Origin: Viola odorata
Lineage: Eukaryota; Streptophyta; Magnoliopsida; Malpighiales; Violaceae
Assembly: GCA_963691705.1 (NCBI GenBank)
Contig: OY829542.1
Location: 43,397,105-43,461,104 of the forward strand
Length of the DNA stretch: 64,000 bases
Direction: 5' to 3'
Shown here: positions 56,206 through 64,000 of the stretch, piece after piece
Numbering within the stretch: the first letter of the stretch is position 1
Layout: the number at the start of each line of letters is the position of its first letter
The notes under the pieces: generated by a model
The model's input: the letters and a program-made list of their open reading frames with translations, nothing else
Databases searched by the model: none
Told to the model about the DNA's origin: nothing
Program-made: the position numbers and the translations under genes

Positions 56206-57918
56206 TTCACCCCTCCCTTTCCTTAGGAATGATTGGGGTGAGGGTTGGTGGATGTGTTGGGTCCTTTAGCTAACCCTTCGAAAGATACCCATCCACTTTT
56301 GATCAAGTGATGAACTTTTTCTTTGAAGGCAAAGCAGTTTTCCAAAGTGTGACCCGGGGCTCCAGCGTGGTATTCGCATCTTACGTTGAGATCATACTAT
56401 TTCGGGTAAGGAGGTAACTAAGGCTGAGCTGGAACCGGTACGATCTGTCCGACCGCCAAGAGATGTTTATAGATTTCTCCCGCGGGAAGAGGAAGAGGAG
56501 GCAAAGGGTCTCGGTTCCACTGATTGTTTGACGTGTTTTGGTTATTTGGGTCTTTTGGTGGGTTATATGGCTTAGGTTACATGGGTTGTAATGTTTGCGC
56601 TGGAGGTGGTGGGAAATGTGTAGGATTTTAAGGCGCAATATTAGCAATGGGTGGTGGGGTAAAAGGAAAGAAGGTGGGTTGATATAGTGATGGCAAAGGA
56701 TAAGGCAGTGGCGATAAATAAGGCGGAGGTGGTGGAAATGATTGCCCGTGATTAGCTTGGGGAGCGACAAATCCAACATCACTTTTCACGACAGGCACTT
56801 TCTTTGCGCAGACTGTGGTGCCGAAGGTATGATTCGTCCGGACTTAATCCCTTGCTTGACTCTTTCGGCAATTAGGACCATGTCGAAGAAACTGTTTGAA
56901 GGATTCAAGATCAGGTAGGTGTAGTAGGGAGCTTTGAAGGTGTGCAAGAAAATCGACAAGAGTTCCTTGTCACTTAAAGGAGGAGAGATTCTGGAAGCCA
57001 ACTCTCTCCATCTCTGAGCATATGTCTTCACGGACTCGCCGGCGCGGTCGGGAGCTACCTCCATGTTGAATTTATATTGTCTGTAGAAGGCATCGGACAG
57101 GTCTCTCCACGTCCTGATCCTGGCTCTGTCTAGACCCATGTACCAAGTTAAGGCGTGTTTGGTTAAGCTTTCTCGAAACAGATGAATCAAGAATGGCTCA
57201 TTGTGGATCATCTCTGCCATCTTATTACAGTATGCTCTGAGGTGGGTCTTTGGGCACTCGACACTAGTATACTTTTCAAAGTCGGGGATCTTGTACTTCG
57301 GTGGTATGACGATCTCGGGGACCATGTATATATCGGCGGGACCAGTAGGGTCAAACGGATCAGCCCCTTCAATCGCTCTGAGTCTTTCTTCGAGTAGATT
57401 CAGTCTGTCACTTTTTGGTTTCCTGGCCATAATGGGGTTAGAACCGAAGGGTAGTAGAGGTTTCAACGAGAACTGAGGTTGCGCTGGGTTGAAAACAGGA
57501 GGCTGAATTCTCACAGGTCCGGGAACTGTGCTTGGAAGAAGGGGAGGGAGATACGAGGTCTCTAGGTGGGCCTGACTTTTGCCGGAGTCCACAACATGTT
57601 TGGTTGAAAGGCGCTGAAGTGACATGGAAATTTCTTCACCCGTATTAATCATAGGATTTGCTGCGGTGGGTACAGTGAAGGGACAAATCCATCTCCACTA
57701 GGGCCAGAAAGTGGTTGAGGTACTGAAGGTCCTGCAACGGTGAGCGAAGAGAGAGGTCCTACTGTTTAAGTGGGGTAAAAACCTAGTGGGAATTCAGTGG
57801 TAGCTTCATCTCTCTCCTTTTCGGCCCTGACAACCCTTTCTGTAGTAATCCTAACTTGTTCCTCTAACTCTGCGATTCTGGCTGTTAGTACTTCATTGGC
57901 CTTAGCCTTTTCAGTCAT
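56206..57918 (-). pseudogene. Gag of Ogre E (frameshifted, cut by element C)
   Basis: ATG at 57,918 (MTEKAKANEVLTARIAELEE), followed by frameshifts near 57,660 and 56,805. The central part is the Ogre capsid region: LLEERLRAIEGAD, PEIVIPPKYKIPDFEKY, CPKTHLRAYCNKMAE and YAQRWRELASRISPPL. A Pro-rich stretch and a zinc-binding motif CX2HX5HX4C (CEYHAGAPGHTLENC, 56,334-56,378) follow. The frame ends in NPHPNHS next to the LTR of element C. Confidence 0.82.
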
Positions 57919-58809
57919 TTTTCATTTTTGAAGTCTAGTTACGGGGAGCCTGTGCGAAGTAGCTTGCTTTCGAGGAGCTATCGTGAACCTTGAAAAAGGA
58001 AATACAAAAAAAGAGTAAGTACAAGTGAGGATATCCAGGTGATGTGCGATCCCGAGGCCTCCACGTTGCTCATTCACTTTTCTGGCTACACTTTCACTTG
58101 ATATTTTCAGGGCGGTTGGAGAGGCGAGATATCCTGGTTATTGACAAGATACGAAGGAAGCCTCTATCATTCCAACGATGTGAAGCAATCTGAGATGCTA
58201 TCTGCGAAACCCAAATCAGCAAGGGCAACCAATGCTGCCATGCTAGGAAGATCTCTTTTACACTATGCTTTCAAACGACGCAGGGCCTGATGCTTGGTGA
58301 ACCCATCCGAGGGAAGGGACGATGATCTATACCATGAATTTGGAGTCTGTGATGAGCAAGGAGGACATGGCTATGAGTAATGTTCGGATGTTTTGAGTAT
58401 TTGGTAGGAATTGTTTTTCCCGAATTTTCGGTGAAATGATTGTGTTTATTCCGGAGGGATTTTCTCTTTTGCGATGGTCTTTTGAGTTGTATTGGATGGA
58501 CAATTGATATAGAAAGTTGAGGGGATTTAATAAATATCTGAAAGAGTACGACTTTATTAAAAAGTGTTTACAAAATATGGTAAACTTGCCAACTACCTAA
58601 ATTCATCAAAAATGGCTAGAATAGATGAAATCAGGGATCCTAGTTACATGAAAAAGAAAAAGGGCTGGCGATATTCGAGTCTTCTAGTGAAGGTGTCAAC
58701 CCTGGAAGTTAGAATTCTCTTGCTCCTGCCAAAGGTATTCCATCGAGGCCATCTCCCCTTTTTGCATTTCTATCTCGGCCTCTAAAGCTGTAATCCGGCT
58801 TTGCAGTGC
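57919..58809 (-). other. Spacer between Ogre ORF1 and gag
   Basis: About 890 bases without a supported ORF. Ogre elements normally have a noncoding gap here. I see no splice-site pair I would defend. Confidence 0.5.
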
Positions 58810-60418
58810 CTAACTCTTCCTGTCTCCCAAGTCTGCGCGAGTATTCAAGATCCTTATTGCTGAATTTTTGTCTTCAATTATGGTACTGGATGCTTCTTTC
58901 TTACGGATTTCGTTGTTCAGACGTTCCTTAAAGTCCCTGAGGGCCACTTTCTGTTTTACTGCTTGTATGCGGATAACGTCCTTGCTACGTCTTTCCAACT
59001 CATTCATCTGGACTTCTAGGCCACATTGATGGGCTACGACATCATCCCTTTCCTCTGTCATCAGATCTCGTTCTTCTTGCGTTGCTCGCATCTGTTCTAC
59101 CACTTGAGCGTAAGCCATGACATCCATTCCTTCGCTCACCTGAGATTCCCCTTCTTCTTCCATCGGTTTTTGATTTTCCGGGTGAGGTAAGACATTGCCA
59201 TTGACTCATCTTAACCTCCACTATGGATATTTCGGTATTGTTACTGTAGGGGCGACGCATCCCTTGAGACAAAAGGGGTGGGCCCAGTCTTGGGCGTACA
59301 GCTGAATGTTTTGATTTTCTCCGGTGTGTGGCAGGTTTGATCTTGTCATGCCGAAGGTCACGGGGATTACTTGCGTTATGCAAAATTGTCTGAGGACGAG
59401 GGCGGGGCAATAATGAGCGCACCCCCATGCTCCGATCAAAGGAGGTAAGGGACCACAGCAGACGATGGGATCGGAGGTCTGCAGCCCTTTGGAGTGCCAA
59501 CTGAAGTCTTCTTCCAAGAGGTTTATGAATCTGTCGATCCAGACATCTTTATTCTCCATCTCCCATTTATCTGTGGTCATTGCATTGATAACCCTGAGTA
59601 AAAGGGCATGATCTTATGTAGCTTGCAAAGAAAATGGACTGATCTGGAGTCTCTTTGAAGTGGCTGACCAACCATACTGTTAACAACTGGGTGCAACAGG
59701 TAAGTCTCCCTTTCCCTTTTCTTCGACAAGAGTCCAAAGAGCGAAAGGTTTCGGCCAAGATGGCTATTGTAGGATTGATGGTATTTACCTCCATCTTGTA
59801 AAAGACATTGGTCGTTGCAAAATCGATGGCGTTCTTCATTTTCGGAAAGAGGACAAATTCCACAATGGCGAAAGCCAGAATCCTTAAGCGTTTTTCCCCG
59901 TTGGACAACTGAAATCGTGCCTCGATATCTGACCAACACCAGAAGTAGTCACCTTCTCTGACACGAGTAGTGATTCCTAACAATTTATCAAGCCTTATTT
60001 TGACACTCGAGGAGTCGAGCCGGACATTTTGGTATATGGCCGATATAGGAGATGTGAAGCACATCAGAGCTGAGTACTCCTCTAGTGTGGGAGTCAAGTC
60101 TATCCCTTTGTCGAAAGAGAAGCACCAATAATAGGGATCCCTGAATTTTAAGGCTGCCCGAATGCAACCCCAATCAGTCTTCACGTTAACTAGGGTCAGT
60201 AGCTTTCCATAACTACCCTCAAACTGTGTCTCCTCGTCTTTAGTTAGCTCATTTCTCAACTTTCGAATCCTAGTTAAGTCGAAGTCTACGACTTCTACTT
60301 TGACCTTAGTGGTGATATCAGGGGTGAACCCATGTTCCAACAGGTCTCATCGTGTGGCCTGATCGTCGAAACTTCGTCCCCGGAAAATATCAAGTGAAAG
60401 TAGTGTAGGTGCCGACAT
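58810..60418 (-). pseudogene. Ogre ORF1 (upstream of gag)
   Basis: The ATG at 60,418 (MSAPTLLSLDIFRG) is followed by an early TGA (Arg codon changed), then a long frame from about 60,340. It has the plant domain typical of Ogre ORF1 (DUF7745-like): GIDLTPTLEEYSALM, then after a frameshift near 59,575 WIDRFINLLEEDFSW and LIGAWGCAHYCPALVLRQF. The final segment (59,163-58,810) is a charged coiled coil (EERDLMTEERDDVV). The ORF is the Ogre hallmark; its function is unknown. Confidence 0.75.
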
Positions 60419-60943
60419 ATCGAATGAGTGAAAATGGGTCCTGTGGGACAAAAAATAAAATTTTAAATGCTAAGTAACCTGTACGTGTAAGAGATTTACA
60501 GTTCGTATAACAGGAAATTTATGAAAAATGGAAATCATGGCAACAAGATAAATAGAACCACGACAAAGCAGATATAATCATGATGCACGTGCTGGGGTTC
60601 TGATTTTGACTTTTCTAACTGGCTTGAACGATTCCCGGATGATACCATGAAAAGGTCCCTAAAGTGTCGTCCAGTGTCCCGATTCCTTGTGAAATTGTGT
60701 AACCTTTCGACTATCTTTAGGGGTTCATCCGAGTTGGGATTGGTGAACACTACCCAGGACATGTGTCCTAGGGCGTCACTACTACCCTCACAATTTGGTA
60801 ATTGTCCCCGGGGTGTAGGGCACTATGAAATGCATATGACAATTGATATCAAAGGGAATAAATAAACAAATCAGCAATTTATTAAAGCGGGTAAATGGAC
60901 AAATAAACACCTCTGAAAAATTAAACCGGCTCCGACCCTAAAG
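60419..60943 (-). other. Leader of Ogre E between PBS and ORF1
   Basis: No supported ORF (the frames at 60,535-60,865 are open by chance). It is the 5' untranslated leader. Confidence 0.5.
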
Positions 60944-60961
60944 TCCCCAGTGAAGTCACCA
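60944..60961 (-). other. Primer-binding site, tRNA-Arg type (Ogre E)
   Basis: The minus strand reads TGGTGACTTCACTGGGGA, two transitions away from the complement of the plant tRNA-Arg 3' end (TGGCGACTCCACTGGGGA), the usual Ogre primer. It lies three bases from the LTR. Confidence 0.85.
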
Positions 60962-60964
60962 AAA

Positions 60965-62879
60965 TGTCGCGCCCCCGAAAATTAATAAAAATTCGCGAGT
61001 GTATAACGAATCTGAGACCTTATGATGCTCGGCGTGAAAGGACGCCTCGCAACGTGCAATGAAGTCGCCACCCTAATTTTGTCTCTAGGTTTTGTGAACT
61101 TAATTGTCATGGCATAAAAAATAAAATAAATAAAAAACTAAAGGCACAAAAAAGGGGTCTGAACCCCAGACAAAGGTTCAGGGTCGTATTATGGTCACGG
61201 GAAGGTGTTAGGCACCCGAGTCATATCTGAAAATGGTTACCGGTTGATAAGAGAGGTGTTTAAAAGGTGTTTGATAAAATGCGTTTTGAAAGGGGGTCCT
61301 TAGAGGAATCGTCACTTTGGTCTTTTCCATGATCGGGACCGTTCAGGAATAATTAATCGTTGGACGGGATTACCATTTTAAAAATCTTTTCAGATGGGGT
61401 TATCATTTTCAAGACTGATCGATTATTCCTGACCGTAGCGTGATGGGACTGAATTTTCCGTAAGACCAAATGAGCGCCCTCTATTTCATCATCGGACTTA
61501 TGCATGATTAAATTAATTACTACGTGATTCTATCATGGATAGCTTAACAGAGTACAAATTTAAATGAGAGGTTTTGAAGTGATAAAACTGATGTGGGATC
61601 GAAGCCACCAAGTACATGAAGTCAATATAAGCGGAATTTAAAATCAAATGAACATGACATTGTAAGTAAGTCTTTAAACAAGTTGTTCATGTGGGTTGAT
61701 TTTAATTCTTGCAATTCTATATATCATGCCTACAATTAATATTTACGGAAAAGTATTGAATAAATAAAAGGGAACGAAAGACGTACTTTCGAGCGAAGCT
61801 TGAATTTTAAACTAAAAAGCTTGAACTTTGGCAATCGATGCTCTACATGAGCTATCGATCAAGAGGGAGAAGAAGCAAGATTGCTTGGATGTGAATTCGT
61901 GGTTTAAACGTTGAAGGGATCCTCGTATTTATAGGCTTGAGATCGCGTGGTGTTGAAGCGCGGTGCTGCGCGTGGAGGCCGGACGGTCGTGCTCGCGGAG
62001 CTAGGGGAGGCAAGGTGGCGAGGCTAGGGCTGAGTGGACGACTTGAAGGGACAGGAAGCGACAGGAGCAAGCAACTCGGTGGCTTGCTCCGTTGCCTCGT
62101 CGCTTCCACGCTGTTCATGTGCACCATGGACATTAATTTGTCAACCGTTGATCTGGTTGACTTTCCTTGGTCAACCAGATCAACGATTATGATCAAAAGT
62201 CGCTTTAAGTCTATTTAAATGGCCTCGAGCCATTTTCGCGAATAAACGTTCCAAATTTTTGAGCCGAAAGTGCCAACGCGTAGAGAAAAATAAGGCGAGT
62301 TTAACCATATACAGTGAATGATGAGAATATTTCGTATAACGTGTTTATTTTCTCGTTCAAAAACATAAAGTGTTCGGACGAAAAATAAATGACGTTATGA
62401 CGAAAATTACGCGAAATGCTGTCGGTCGGCGTGAATGAAAAAAAAGAGTAGGTACTAGTTGATGGAAAACATTTTGCGTTCGAGCTATTGTCCGAGCGAA
62501 CTTACTCGGGTCCAATAAAAGCGCGAACAAAAATAATAATAATAAAAAAATAAAAAAGCTAAAAAATGCGATAAAATACTAAAAATCCTAAATTTCATGC
62601 GATGACCTAAAACGAAAAAATAACTAGCAAATGACTAACGGATAATTAAAAATGTGATTTTTAAGGCTAAAAATAATAATAATAATAATAATGAAAATAC
62701 GTGACAAAAAATTAAAAATGAGATTTCGAACGCTGACGATGATAATGACGATGATAAAAATGCGATGAGAATTTAAAAATACTAACGACAGTAAATTAAT
62801 TTAAAATGACAGTAAGTTAAGTAAAATGAAGGAAATGCTAAATTTAATTAAAAATGGCGTCAAAATTCTGGCATCAACA
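60965..62879 (-). repeat. 5' LTR of Ogre E
   Basis: 1,915 bp, direct copy of 33,587-35,486, with AAAGA following. The TATA box (minus) is at 61,926-61,933. The inverted repeat upstream of it is conserved with one mismatch. Confidence 0.92.
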
Positions 62880-62884
62880 AAAGA

Positions 62885-62987
62885 TAATGTTACACGGGCA
62901 AATATGCGTTACCATAAAGAAAATGGCATCAAACACTCTAACGGTTCAAAATCTCAATAAGTTAAGGAAAAGTAAAAAGGAAGGCAA
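62885..62987 (-). other. Spacer of element B (right part after Ogre E)
   Basis: Noncoding continuation of 33,207-33,586 on the far side of the insertion. Confidence 0.6.
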
Positions 62988-64000
62988 TTAAACGGGAGAA
63001 GTAGGAATCTTTGTGTCTTCCACAACATCCGGGTCGTATGATAACGGGAGCGTCTCGGTATCGCTGTCGTCGCCTATTTCTTCCTCTTCTAAGGAAAGGA
63101 GACCTTCTTTGCTCCCGTCAATTTCATTCATCCTTGCGGAAGTATAATCGGCTATCTTAGCAGGATCAAAGGTACTACTGCCATAATAGTCCGCGAATCC
63201 AGTGTTAAAGGCCCACATGATTTTCTTCTTCCACCAATCTATCTTTAATGGGACATTGGCCAGATCCTCATCCTGGGCTAATATCTCTTTATGAAGAAGA
63301 GAGTTTTTCTTCTTTTCTGCTACCAGCTCCGCCTCTAAGGCCTAAATTTTAGCCTTTCCTTTGGATCTCTCTCTTGCAAGGCTAACGCGACAATCATCCA
63401 GTTCCTTTTGAGTTTGATTTTGAAATCGTGTCAACCTCCTCGCCTTGCTCAGCGCACGGTCAAGCTGCACCTTTTGAGTACCCACTGTGTCGGATAAATC
63501 TCGAAGTTTGCTACCGTGAGTTTAGATGATGTAATGTAGTTTGCGAAGATAGCCAAGGAGTCATTCGTAACGCGCGTATACTGAGAGCCTGGAGAAAGCT
63601 GTAAGAACTTTTCTTTATCCTCAGGAAGACTCATCATCCCGCCTATCAAAGCCGTCGTCAACTGATCTCCTGAGAGGGGGTCCGACACCCCCAGGGCGCG
63701 AAGCCCGTTAGTCCCGAAGCCCGTTAAGTTTAATTGATGGGAGGGAACTCCTTCAGGACCTTGAGAAGAAAGGTTGACAGTGAGAAAAGGAGCAGAACCT
63801 CCGACAGAACTCCCAGCTCTTGGAGTAAAAGTGAAAAATAGCCGCTGAGGTGCCCTCGTTAACGGTTCAGGAAACGCACCCAAGTTTGGAGCAGTTATTA
63901 CCACGTTAGGAATACAAGAAATAGGAGAATTGGGGACGCCAACCGACAGAGGCGAACTCGTTACTAAGGGGACTTCAATTGTGGTTGCAGGTAAGCCGAC
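62988..64000 (-). pseudogene. Antisense gene aORF3 of element B (C-terminal part)
   Basis: The frame is open from the right edge and matches aORF3 at 43,525-45,732: NSPISCIPNV, then FGTNGLRALGVSDPL, then the coiled coil with RERSKGKAKI and ALEAELVAEKKKN, and the end KIADYTSARMNEIDGSKEGLLS with an acidic tail. A one-base frameshift lies near 63,520 and a TAG for Gln near 63,345. The N-terminal domain and intron are beyond the window. Confidence 0.72.

Larger units (their letters stand above)
33587..62879 (-). mobile_element. Ogre-type LTR retrotransposon E (disrupted)
   Basis: The LTRs are in direct orientation (60,965-62,879 and 33,587-35,486), flanked by AAAGA, with a tRNA-Arg-type PBS on the minus strand. 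The minus strand carries an ORF upstream of gag, an Ogre-type gag, a protease-to-RT piece containing the Ogre intron, and a long 3' region with tandem repeats. RT, RNase H and integrase are missing. Parts of Tat elements occupy 40,257-48,397 and 49,739-56,205. The 29.3-kb span is therefore a composite. Confidence 0.88.
22717..64000 (+). mobile_element. Tat-lineage LTR retrotransposon B (interrupted by Ogre E)
   Basis: The plus strand reads LTR, PBS, gag with RS-rich region, protease, RT, RNase H, second archaeal-type RNase H, integrase (to 29,147), tandem repeats and antisense genes. The second RNase H and antisense ORFs are hallmarks of the Tat lineage. Ogre E (33,587-62,879) is inserted between the two antisense paralogues. 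The 3' LTR lies beyond the right edge. Pol is heavily decayed. Confidence 0.85.

Overview
The window is intergenic plant DNA, most likely from an angiosperm with a repeat-rich genome. Nearly all of it is nested, decayed Ty3/gypsy LTR retrotransposons of three lineages (Athila, Tat and Ogre). I see no intact host gene. The one host-like sequence is a decayed FAR1-related fragment at about 22.0-22.7 kb. Spliceosomal-type introns, plant TATA boxes, primer-binding sites matching plant tRNA-Asp and tRNA-Arg, and CAG/CAA/CGA-to-stop decay all fit plant heterochromatin.

Layout. (1) 1-21,710: Athila element A on the minus strand, cut by the left window edge. It reads LTR (about 20,067-21,710), PBS, gag, pol, envelope-like ORF. 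Its gag is split by a younger Athila element I on the plus strand (7,197-19,265). Element I has 1,455/1,470-bp LTRs and a perfect 5-bp target duplication GAGGG. (2) 21,711-22,716: short unassigned DNA and the FAR1-like remnant. (3) 22,717-33,586 and 62,885-64,000: Tat-lineage element B on the plus strand. It reads LTR, gag, PR, RT, RNase H, archaeal-type RNase H, integrase, tandem repeats, then genes in antisense orientation. (4) 33,587-62,879: Ogre-type element E on the minus strand, inserted into the antisense region of B with a perfect 5-bp target duplication AAAGA. (5) Inside E: the 5' part of a second Tat element C (49,739-56,205, minus), and the 3' part of a C-type element (40,257-48,397), which carries four plus-strand antisense genes and a 3' LTR. 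A 1.34-kb piece of Ogre protease/pre-RT sequence separates the two parts.

Gag and pol would supply the replication machinery of each element. The Athila elements add an envelope-like ORF 3' of pol, and Ogre adds an ORF 5' of gag. The Tat elements carry antisense genes between pol and the 3' LTR. Two of these, called aORF3 and aORF4 here, are paralogues. Each has its own TATA box, a shared 66-70-nt intron after a transposase_28-like domain, and a coiled-coil C-terminus. Their conserved spliceable introns, plus two further small antisense genes with promoter- and poly(A)-like signals, are the most interesting signal in the window.

Limits: coordinates of LTR ends without a second copy in the window (A, B) are estimates. 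Family assignments come from motif recognition, not searches.
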